Assembly: GCA_900550745.1 (NCBI GenBank)
Contig: URTO01000103.1
Location: 1 to 6,992, forward strand
Direction: 5' to 3'
Source of the DNA: an uncultured Desulfovibrio sp.
GTDB lineage: Bacteria; Desulfobacterota; Desulfovibrionia; Desulfovibrionales; Desulfovibrionaceae
DNA: 6,992 bases
The position numbers and the translations under genes were made by a program. The notes under the pieces were generated by a model. The model made no database searches and was not told the DNA's origin. It saw nothing but the letters and a program-made list of their open reading frames with translations. This document shows positions 1-6,902 of the stretch, one piece after another (within the stretch, counting starts at the first letter, position 1; each line of letters begins with the position of its first letter).

Positions 1-154
1 GGTTGTTTTGTTTCAGCAATATATTGAAAATATAGGCTTTTTCTCCAATCTTTCCGCTGGTGGACTCTGTGATTAGGTGATTTTATTGGTTATTTCTTTG
101 GAATTTCAAGGAAATAAAGCATCAACCATTGTCTATGACACAGTCTTCCCTTCC
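1..154. other. Non-coding region downstream of tamB
   Basis: This stretch is clearly AT-richer than the genes and holds no credible coding frame. I looked for a terminator for the leftward tamB transcript. The best hairpin on that strand has arms TTCCTTG and CAAAGAA (about 104-123), 7 bp with one wobble pair, but it is AT-rich and lacks a following U run. A second inverted repeat, TATATT-gaa-AATATA at 20-34, is made only of A and T. Neither is good enough to call as an intrinsic terminator, so where the operon transcript ends is not visible. Confidence 0.6.
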
Positions 155-3100
155 TCAATAATCCTTCTTCCAATTCAATCCCACTTCGGAGCCTTGGGGG
201 GTGGAGACGCCTTCGAGGTTGAGGCTGGGGGTAAGCTCGATTTCAACGCGGACGCCGCTGGCGTCCCCGTTCATGCCCTGCTCCAGGCCGACATAGACGT
301 TGTCCATGACATACTTGCCCACCTCAAGGGACGGGATGGAATCCTCCTGCGCGGCGCCATTGTTCTGTCCCGGAGGCTGCAACAGGCCGACATTGCGGTT
401 CGTCTGCTGCTTCGGCCCGCTCTGCATACTCCCGAACCGGAGCACGTCGAAACCGAGCGTTTCGCGCACCTCGCCGAGGACGCCCATGCCGCCGGAACCG
501 AACCCCGACAGCGAAGCGAGTTCGGCGGCGAGCTGGATCGCCTCCATACGCCCAAGGCTGGATGCGCTCTGTCCGAACAAAACCTGCGCCACCACTTCAT
601 CCTGCGGCAGAGGCGGCTGGCTGGACAAGGTCAGCGTCGGAGACGAGGCCGGGCCGCTTACGGTGGCCTCGGCGGTGATGTTCGCCGCCGCGTAGGTGAC
701 GAGCACGTTGAGCAGCGGATCGGGCGGCGTGGCCCCGCTGAACTCGACGTCGCCCCGGCTCAGGGTAAACTGCTTGCCGAGCAGGCTGAACTGCCCCCGG
801 ATGGAATTGATGGAGCCCGTGACCGCGGGATTCGTCGCGGGGCCGGAAACCTGAAGGTTGCCCTTCCATTCGCTTTCAAGCCCCTTGCCGCGCACAAAGA
901 AACGGTTCGGGATGATGACGCTGACGTCAAGCTTCGGCCCGGCCCCGGAGGAAGGCGCTGCATTTTCCTCCTGCCCGGCCTCCACGACGCTCAGCGTCGG
1001 GATGCTGGTGCCGAACGAGCTGACGATCTGGAACTGCCCCTTGTTGACCGTAATGGCGGCGCGCACATCGGGAGACGCCGCCGGCCCGACAATATCCGCC
1101 GTGCCCGAAAGGGTGACGGAAAGATCGTTGCGGTGCAGCGGGGCAAGCTCCTTGATCGTCCCATGCAGCGAAAGGGGCAGGCCGGACGCCAGCGGGCCGA
1201 TGGTTCCGTTGAGGCTGACCGCGCCGCCCTGCCCGTCCATGGCGGAAAGGGACAAGCGGGACACCCCTTCGGACTGGAGGGACGCATCAAGGCTGATGTC
1301 GGACAGGGCAAGGCCGAGGAGGATTTCCTCGAAAGCGGCCTTTTCGACCTTGAGCGATGCGGAAAGCTTGGGCGCAGCCAGCGTGCCGGAGAGCGCCGCG
1401 CTGAGGGAGCCTTGCCCGGTGAGGCTGGAGTTGGCGAGCGGCACGAACCGCCACAGCGACGCCAGCGAGCCTTCCCAGTTCACGTTGCCGGAACACGGCC
1501 TGTCCAGGGCCGGGGACGGCAGGCCGGACGCGGAAAAGCGCAAGGGCAGGGAAAGCGTCCCTGTGGCCGGAGAGGTGCCCATGCCGTCCGTCTTCACATT
1601 GAGGACAAGGGCGGAAGACTGGAGCGTACCGTGGATATCGACGGCGGCGGGGGGCATGTCGCTCTCCGGGAACGCGATGTCCTTCAAGGACACGTCCAGC
1701 GTGCCCCTCGGCTGCGAAGGCGTGCCGGACAGGGCGATGGCGGCGTTGAGCAGGCCGTCGGGCACGGGCACGTCCGTAAACAGCCGGGCCATGTTGATGG
1801 CTACGTCGCGCAGCCGGGCCTCAAGGGCGAGCCTGCGCCCGTCAAGGCTCCCCAAGGCCGTCAGCGTGCCCTGCGGCAGCACGGACAGATCGAGGTTGTC
1901 CACGGACAGCCCGTTGCCGAAGGCAATATTGACGGGCCGGTTCAAACGCACGCCCGCAAGCGTCCGCTTCCGCCTGTCCGTGAACGTGAGGCGCTCCACC
2001 TGCGCCTTTTGCCCGACAAGGTCGAGCGCCAGCTTGATGTCGGCGGAGGTCTTGCCTTGGAGGGCCGCGGAAGCCTGAAGCCTTTTCAGGGTTCCCGACA
2101 CGTCGATCTTGCCGTTGCGCCAACGGAAATCTGACGCGGAGCCGTTCCCAAGGGAGGCGGACAGGCCGATCCCCTGTTTGCCGAACAGGTCGTCCAGCCG
2201 GAGGCTGCCCTTGAAGGAGCGCACGGAAAAAAACGAGCCCGCACTGAGCGCGCCGAGCGACCAATCCGCGGCAAGCTGCTGCGTTTTGGCCTGCGAAAAG
2301 GAAACATTGGCGACGGCTGTGGAACCTTGCAACGGCACGCCGGTAAGCGAAGACAGCGCCGCCCAATCCGTGACCGCCAGCCGGAACCCGCCGTCCAGCC
2401 GCCGTTTGGCGGGCAGGGCGTCCAGCGTGCCGGAAAGCGCCATGCCGGGGGCGTCGAGCTTGGTTTTGTGCAGACTGAAACGGTCGGGCGCGAACTGCCA
2501 TTCCGTGGAAAAACGCAGCGGCGCGCCCGCCTGCAGCGTCTTGACGGACGCATCCCGCAGCGTGGCGGCCACGTCGAGCGTCCCCTTGCCGCCCGCGGCC
2601 CCGACGGACGGCGTATTGAGGCGCACGCGCAGGCCCTCCAGCGTAGCCGTCTCCACGCCCAGATGCGGGCTGGCAAGCGTCAGTTCGCCGCCGGGCGAAA
2701 GCAGCGGCCCGGAAGCGTGCAGCTTGAGTTCAAGCGGGCCGGACAGGGAGGGATCTATCCCCTTCAGGGAGGCCAGCGCGAGGGACAAGGCCGCATCAAG
2801 TTTCTTGCCGTCGGTGGAGGCATTCCCCTTGCCGCTGAGCTGTCCGGCCTTGAGCGTCAGATCGCTGACGGAAGCGGAGCCGGATTCCGGCTGTGCGCTG
2901 AACGATACGCCGAGCGAAGCCGTCTCGCCCACCGTATCCTGAAGCGGGGCAAGCCCCCAGCGCATATCCGCGAGCTTGAGGCTCAACGTCCCGGCAAGCG
3001 GGGATGATGCATCCTCACGGCGCACGTCGGCTTTCACGCCCGCCGTGCCCGCCAGATCGCGGAACGGCGAATCCGCCAGCAGCGCCGCCACGGGCGGGAA

Positions 3101-4597
3101 CTGCACCAGCCTGCGCAGCGAAGGCATGTCCAGCCGGAGCGCCGCCGCAAGTTTGCCCGTCGCCGTTTCCAGCGAAGCGTCGCCAGTCAGCGCGAGCCAT
3201 TCCGACTCTATGCGCAATGCCTTTACCGTGAGGCTTTCCGCCGTTTCGGAGGCTTCGGCGTGCAGCGTAATCGGCACTTCGCCGGAGCGCCCCCCCCCGT
3301 TGCCGTCTTGTGCGGACGCATTGGCGGGCATGGCCTTCCTGACAAACGGGCCGCCGAGGTTCACGACCGCATCAGCCGTTGCGGAAGGTTCGGAAAGCAG
3401 GGACCGCACGGCAAACGTCCACGAAGAGGCCACGTCCAGACGGGCATCCGGCTGCGCCGCATCCAGGACGATCCCCGGCACCGAGGCTTTCAGCGCCAGT
3501 CCGGGCGCATCCAGCGTCCCTGACAGCACGGCCTCAAGGTTCGCCGAAGCCAGCGGCAACCCGGCCTGTGCCTCCCCCGTCAACGCGGCGACAAACCGCA
3601 TCAGCGCATCGGGCTCGCTCAACCAAACGGACAGATCGCCGCCGACCTTCGCATCATCGAAAAAGAGCCCATGCCCGGCAACCGACCCGCCCGGCACCTC
3701 CGCCGTCAGCTCAGGCACGGAAAACCGCGCGCCCGCCAGCGTCAGCAGCAGCCGCAGCGAGCCCTGTTCCGGGGCATCCTGCGCCACCTGCCCCCTTTCC
3801 CCGCCGTTTCCGGCAGCGTGGGGGACGGCAAGCCGCAGATCCAGACCCACCGCCGCGTCGGGCCGCTCTTCGGGCTGCGGGCGCTTTACGCCGTCCGACA
3901 GCCAGTTTCCCTCGTTGCCGAGGTTCAGGGCGCCGGAAAGGGCCAGCAGCGGATCAGCCGCCCCCTCAGCCTTCCCCGTTTGCGGGCGGTACAGCGTAGA
4001 CTCCAGTTCACTCCGAAAATCCGTCAACGGGCCGGAGCCTTCCAGCGTCGCCTCGATGGGGATGCCCGCCACGGCCTGCCCAAGGCGGAACCGCTCGATG
4101 CGCAGTTTTTCGACCGTCGCCAGCTTCAAATACCCGGCGATGTCAGAGGCCAACGGCTCCAAAAAGGAGGGCCGCAGCAGCTCCAGAGGATCGGACGGCG
4201 GAGGCGGGGGATCGGAGGGCGGGAACTCAGGCACGCGCGGCATCCCGGCGTCGAGGATGCTCAATTCCTCCACCAGCAGATGCCCGCGCAGCAACGCACC
4301 GGCACCGATGCGCAGCGTGGCTTCGGGCACGTCCAGCCAAACGCCTTGCCCGTCCGCAAGCCGCACGTCCCGCAGATGCAGGGAAAACGGCAGCGGGCCT
4401 TCCAGCGAACCGATCCGGGCTTCAATCCCCGCACTTTTCAGGGCGGAAACAGCCGTATCCGTGATCCAGCGCTCGCCGGGCTGGGTGCGCAGAAACGCCA
4501 TGCCCCCGGCAAGGGCAAGGAACAGGACAAGGACAAGCCCGATCAGGCTCCAGCCAAAGATGCGCCCGGCGCGCCGAAGGGAAGGAGGTACGGCCAT
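155..4597 (-). CDS. tamB: TamB, translocation and assembly module inner-membrane subunit (AsmA-like/DUF490 family)
   Basis: The predicted product has about 1480 residues; E. coli TamB has 1259. Seen: an N-terminal helix at about residues 13-36 after a basic start (SLRRAGRIF), fitting a single inner-membrane anchor. Next comes a segment typical of the TamB N terminus (SLEGPLPFSLHLRDVRL, about 64-80). A short Pro/Ser stretch with five consecutive prolines lies near 126-137. A very long run of short amphipathic beta-strands, rich in alternating leucine, serine, glycine and alanine, fills the middle. The C-terminal TamB domain (roughly the last 380 residues) carries recognisable blocks: FFVRGKGLESEWKG, INSIRGQFSLLGKQF, LPQDEVVAQVLFGQS (near 1331-1345), and GKYVMDNVYVGLEQG (from about 1427), ending in VGLNWKKDY. 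Known of the family: TamB spans the periplasm and works with TamA in outer-membrane protein assembly, and it is also implicated in phospholipid transport. Start choice: the open frame extends 44 codons further, but that part lies inside tamA and looks non-native; the ATG at 4597 overlaps the tamA stop. A G9 run sits at codons 434-436. Confidence 0.95.
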   Translation of the reverse strand: MAVPPSLRRAGRIFGWSLIGLVLVLFLALAGGMAFLRTQPGERWITDTAVSALKSAGIEARIGSLEGPLPFSLHLRDVRLADGQGVWLDVPEATLRIGAGALLRGHLLVEELSILDAGMPRVPEFPPSDPPPPPSDPLELLRPSFLEPLASDIAGYLKLATVEKLRIERFRLGQAVAGIPIEATLEGSGPLTDFRSELESTLYRPQTGKAEGAADPLLALSGALNLGNEGNWLSDGVKRPQPEERPDAAVGLDLRLAVPHAAGNGGERGQVAQDAPEQGSLRLLLTLAGARFSVPELTAEVPGGSVAGHGLFFDDAKVGGDLSVWLSEPDALMRFVAALTGEAQAGLPLASANLEAVLSGTLDAPGLALKASVPGIVLDAAQPDARLDVASSWTFAVRSLLSEPSATADAVVNLGGPFVRKAMPANASAQDGNGGGRSGEVPITLHAEASETAESLTVKALRIESEWLALTGDASLETATGKLAAALRLDMPSLRRLVQFPPVAALLADSPFRDLAGTAGVKADVRREDASSPLAGTLSLKLADMRWGLAPLQDTVGETASLGVSFSAQPESGSASVSDLTLKAGQLSGKGNASTDGKKLDAALSLALASLKGIDPSLSGPLELKLHASGPLLSPGGELTLASPHLGVETATLEGLRVRLNTPSVGAAGGKGTLDVAATLRDASVKTLQAGAPLRFSTEWQFAPDRFSLHKTKLDAPGMALSGTLDALPAKRRLDGGFRLAVTDWAALSSLTGVPLQGSTAVANVSFSQAKTQQLAADWSLGALSAGSFFSVRSFKGSLRLDDLFGKQGIGLSASLGNGSASDFRWRNGKIDVSGTLKRLQASAALQGKTSADIKLALDLVGQKAQVERLTFTDRRKRTLAGVRLNRPVNIAFGNGLSVDNLDLSVLPQGTLTALGSLDGRRLALEARLRDVAINMARLFTDVPVPDGLLNAAIALSGTPSQPRGTLDVSLKDIAFPESDMPPAAVDIHGTLQSSALVLNVKTDGMGTSPATGTLSLPLRFSASGLPSPALDRPCSGNVNWEGSLASLWRFVPLANSSLTGQGSLSAALSGTLAAPKLSASLKVEKAAFEEILLGLALSDISLDASLQSEGVSRLSLSAMDGQGGAVSLNGTIGPLASGLPLSLHGTIKELAPLHRNDLSVTLSGTADIVGPAASPDVRAAITVNKGQFQIVSSFGTSIPTLSVVEAGQEENAAPSSGAGPKLDVSVIIPNRFFVRGKGLESEWKGNLQVSGPATNPAVTGSINSIRGQFSLLGKQFTLSRGDVEFSGATPPDPLLNVLVTYAAANITAEATVSGPASSPTLTLSSQPPLPQDEVVAQVLFGQSASSLGRMEAIQLAAELASLSGFGSGGMGVLGEVRETLGFDVLRFGSMQSGPKQQTNRNVGLLQPPGQNNGAAQEDSIPSLEVGKYVMDNVYVGLEQGMNGDASGVRVEIELTPSLNLEGVSTPQGSEVGLNWKKDY
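3290..3298 (-). repeat. G9 homopolymer tract inside tamB
   Basis: Nine uninterrupted C on the plus strand (G on the coding strand) encode Gly434-Gly436 of TamB as three GGG codons. It is the longest homopolymer I noticed in the window. Runs of this length are known sites of slipped-strand mispairing in several bacteria. Loss or gain of one base would shift the frame about 30% of the way into the protein and remove the C-terminal domain. In the given sequence the frame is intact. That it varies in nature is inference only. Confidence 0.85.
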
Positions 4598-4599
4598 CA
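4595..4599 (-). promoter_or_regulatory. Overlapping tamA stop / tamB start (TGATG)
   Basis: On the coding strand the tamA stop TGA and the tamB start ATG share the A at 4597. Upstream of the ATG there is only a weak purine patch (AGGGCAGG), with no strong ribosome binding site. This arrangement suggests that ribosomes finishing tamA restart on tamB, which would keep the two partners in step. It also supports 4597 as the tamB start over the longer upstream frame. Confidence 0.8.
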
Positions 4600-6825
4600 G
4601 AACGCCTGCCCTATGCTGAGGTAAATCTGGAACGCCTTGTTGTTGTCGCGATCCTGCAACGGCGTGGCAATATCGAGCCGGATGGGGCCGATCAGCGTAT
4701 AATACCGGAACCCAAGCCCCACGCCCCACGAAAGATCGCGGCCCCAGTCGGGCATAGTGGATTCATAGACCATGCCGCCGTCTACGAACGGCACGATGCC
4801 GAACGACTCGGTGATCCTGAACCGGGCCTCAAGGCTCACGTCCGTGAAGGAAAGCCCGCCGAGCGGATCGCCGCTCCTGTCATGCGGGCCGAGGGACTGG
4901 TACTTGTAGCCGCGCACCGAACCGCCGCCACCGCTGTAAAAACGCAGCGACGCCGGAATATCTCGGACATTTTCACCCGTAAGGCTGCCCGTGGCGGCGC
5001 GCCCGGCGAGCACAAGCCGCTCCCACCCCGGAGACCAGTAGCCGCTGGCGTCCAGGCGGGTGCGCACGGTGGTCAGGGGCCCGTTGAACGTGCCCGTGTA
5101 CGGCGTCACCTCAAGGGTCACGCGCGTCCCGGTGGTCGGGTTCAAGAGGCTGTTGGTCGTATCGCGGCGTACAGACAGGGGAAAACCGAGCAGGCTGTAC
5201 GTCCGCCTTCCCCGGTAGTTGTCCTTGAGGCTGCCCGCCTCCACCGAAACGCGCGCACTGGCCCACCAGTTGCGCCACTCCTTGCGGAAACGCCGTTCAA
5301 GCCCCGCCGCGAAAGACAAGGCGCTCTGGTCGTAGGCGTCGGTCGTTTCGTTGATGGCCCACGCCTCGCCCACCAGCGCCTGATCCCGGATGCCGAAGGC
5401 CGGTTTGCGGAACGAGGCGTTCAGCGACTGCGAGTCTTCCGAAATAGGCGCGGTCACGCGGAGCTGTTCCCCGCCGCCGAACAGGTTGCGGTTCTCCCAC
5501 GCCCCGCGCACGCCGAACCCCGTATCCGTCGAATACTGCAAGCCGCCGCTCACGGTACGCGGCGGCGCATCGCGCACGGTAAGGCTTACCGGGGTAGTCC
5601 CGTCGCTCGTCATCCAGATCGGCATGCCGGATCCCGCCGCCTTCTTCCCGCTCCCCCCCGCCGGAGGGTTTGCGGGGGAAGCTGCTGGAGGCGTATCGGA
5701 AGAGCCCCCCAGAGGCAGCTCTGAAAAACCGGCCTCGGCAAGCGCCCGTTCCGTCCACCCGGCCGCCTTCGCCTGTTCGGGGGAAAGCCGGGCGGGTTTC
5801 ATATCAATGGCGCTGAACAGGCCGGTTTCCTGCAGCGTCGTCCTGTATTCCTTCAACAGATCGTCATTCCAGTACTGCCCCTCAATCCACGGGCTCAGCT
5901 TATTGAGGTAATCCTCGTTGACCGCCGGGGCTCCGGGGGCGTCGGGGTTGTCGGCAGGCCTGACGTTCTCTTCCTTGATCACCACCGGCCCCATGCGCAG
6001 GAGCGGCCCGGTCTTGATGAGCACGTCCGCCTCAAGGGTATGTGTGGAACGATCAATGATGTACCGGGCCTTGCCCTGCTCCGCGAGCGGATAGCCCGCC
6101 TTGCGCATGGCCGTCACTACGGAGGCGACGGCGTTGAGCACGGCCTGCGCCTCGGCGGGGCTTCCCTCCGCGAGCCCGAACGCCTCCAGCGTGTCAGGGG
6201 CGTTTTCCATAAAATCGACGCCGCGGACGGACTGGGGCAAATCCTTGTCCACAGGTTCGCCCTCCGGCCCGGTGCGCTCGTAGCGCAGCTTTGTCGGCCC
6301 CATCACATACCGCTCGCCGGGCCTCAGCGTAATGGAGGCTTCCGGGGGCTGCGCCTCCCAATCGATCCGGTAGCGCACCGTACCGTCATAGTACCCCTGC
6401 GAATGCAGAATCTTGCGGGCCGTTTCCACATCTTCGAGGGCCCGGCGCTCAAGCCCCACGCGGCTGTCGGGGAGATCGTCATGGAGCCAGACGAGCTGGC
6501 TGTTTTCCCGGAGTTCCGAGACGAGATCGCCGTTCTGCGGCTTGGACTGGAGCTTCACGCTGTAGCGTATCGTCTTTTTGGCAGGGTTGGGGGCTTCATC
6601 GGCCATAGGCTGCAACATCGCCGTATCCTGCTTGTTCCCCGAACCGAAAAGGCAGCCGGACAACAGCAGACACAAGGCGAATCCCACCGCATACGCGCGG
6701 ATCGCCCCACTCCGGAAAATGCCCCAGACAGCCTTGCGGCACCATGAATAAAGTACGGATACAAGCATGACGGCATAATGAATTCGGGAGCAACGGACGT
6801 CAAGATGATAATCTCTACGAAACAT
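4597..6825 (-). CDS. tamA: TamA, Omp85/BamA-superfamily outer-membrane assembly factor
   Basis: The product is up to 742 residues; E. coli TamA has 577. Domains seen in order: a hydrophobic signal region ending in lipobox LLSGC (Cys58); POTRA1 at about 85-170, with SQGYYDG; POTRA2 at about 174-272, with RKAGYPLAE; POTRA3 from about 276 to 420, with ETGLFSAI, interrupted by a roughly 65-residue insertion; then a beta-barrel from about 424 to the end. The barrel opens with GGLQYSTDTG and ENRNLFGGGE, carries the conserved lumen-loop motif GSVRGY at 635-640, and ends with phenylalanine, the usual outer-membrane C terminus. Known of the family: with TamB it promotes insertion of some outer-membrane proteins such as autotransporters. 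BamA is less likely: it has five POTRA domains and no tamB next door. Start choice is unsure. ATG at 6825 has a weak GGAAG just upstream. An in-frame ATG at 6768 (residue 20) gives a more normal signal peptide but has no visible ribosome site, and codons before about residue 28 have atypically low GC at third positions. Confidence 0.94.
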   Translation of the reverse strand: MFRRDYHLDVRCSRIHYAVMLVSVLYSWCRKAVWGIFRSGAIRAYAVGFALCLLLSGCLFGSGNKQDTAMLQPMADEAPNPAKKTIRYSVKLQSKPQNGDLVSELRENSQLVWLHDDLPDSRVGLERRALEDVETARKILHSQGYYDGTVRYRIDWEAQPPEASITLRPGERYVMGPTKLRYERTGPEGEPVDKDLPQSVRGVDFMENAPDTLEAFGLAEGSPAEAQAVLNAVASVVTAMRKAGYPLAEQGKARYIIDRSTHTLEADVLIKTGPLLRMGPVVIKEENVRPADNPDAPGAPAVNEDYLNKLSPWIEGQYWNDDLLKEYRTTLQETGLFSAIDMKPARLSPEQAKAAGWTERALAEAGFSELPLGGSSDTPPAASPANPPAGGSGKKAAGSGMPIWMTSDGTTPVSLTVRDAPPRTVSGGLQYSTDTGFGVRGAWENRNLFGGGEQLRVTAPISEDSQSLNASFRKPAFGIRDQALVGEAWAINETTDAYDQSALSFAAGLERRFRKEWRNWWASARVSVEAGSLKDNYRGRRTYSLLGFPLSVRRDTTNSLLNPTTGTRVTLEVTPYTGTFNGPLTTVRTRLDASGYWSPGWERLVLAGRAATGSLTGENVRDIPASLRFYSGGGGSVRGYKYQSLGPHDRSGDPLGGLSFTDVSLEARFRITESFGIVPFVDGGMVYESTMPDWGRDLSWGVGLGFRYYTLIGPIRLDIATPLQDRDNNKAFQIYLSIGQAF
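5596..5790 (-). other. Low-complexity insertion within POTRA3 of TamA
   Basis: Residues about 346-410 separate two parts of POTRA3 that are close together in ordinary TamA: the GLFSAIDMKP strand and the TPVSLTVRD strand that leads into the barrel. The first half looks helical (SPEQAKAAGWTERALAEAG). The second half, residues 372-400, is a flexible stretch of Pro, Ala, Gly and Ser (for example PPAASPANPPAGGSG). It contains a G7 run on the coding strand at 5653-5659. No function is recognised. It may be a loop facing TamB or another periplasmic partner. Confidence 0.7.
6652..6768 (-). other. Probable lipoprotein (type II) signal peptide of TamA
   Basis: The segment from Met20 to Cys58 has a basic region (RSGAIRAYA), a hydrophobic core (VGFALCLLL) and the lipobox L-S-G-C. 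It is followed by the soluble stretch LFGSGNKQD. This matches the signal-peptidase-II consensus [LVI][ASTVI][GAS]C. Read this way, the mature protein would begin at a lipid-modified cysteine ahead of POTRA1. The n-region is long (over 25 residues even from Met20), which is a weakness of the call. Cleavage by signal peptidase I nearby cannot be excluded. Confidence 0.65.
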
Positions 6826-6902
6826 TCACTTCCGCAATGAAAACCGCATTTCAACTCTATGAAATTCAAAATAAACTTTTTAGAAGATCGTCGAAAAGGC
6901 GA
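6826..6902. promoter_or_regulatory. AT-rich spacer upstream of tamA, likely promoter region
   Basis: Only 77 bases separate the longest tamA frame from the first CRISPR-like repeat (134 if translation starts at 6768). The part from about 6840 to 6895 is AT-rich, as expected of a promoter, but I cannot pick a -35/-10 pair with good spacing and matches, so no box is called. The coding strand shows GGAAG just before the ATG at 6825, a weak ribosome-site candidate with a short spacing. Confidence 0.4.

Noticed and set aside
20..34. Inverted repeat TATATT-gaa-AATATA as a terminator
   Set aside because: The stem is six A/T pairs only and has no U tract placed for the tamB transcript, so it would be too weak.
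104..123. Hairpin TTCTTTG/CAAGGAA downstream of tamB as a rho-independent terminator
   Set aside because: The stem is AT-rich with a wobble pair and lacks a U run after it on the tamB strand.
77..2134. Long plus-strand open frame of 685 codons opposite tamB
   Set aside because: It lies entirely antisense to well-supported tamB sequence. Its product is arginine/glycine-rich without any domain logic, typical of a shadow frame in GC-rich DNA.
2976..4619. Plus-strand open frame of 547 codons opposite the tamB 5' half
   Set aside because: Serine/arginine/proline-rich translation with no recognisable motif; it mirrors the codon bias of tamB on the other strand.
4598..4729. Upstream 44-codon extension of tamB
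   Set aside because: It overlaps the conserved final barrel strands of TamA, its translation is unlike a TamB start, and the hydrophobic anchor with a basic n-region begins right after the ATG at 4597.
4597..6825. tamA as bamA
   Set aside because: Only three POTRA domains precede the barrel and tamB follows directly; BamA has five POTRA domains and different usual neighbours.
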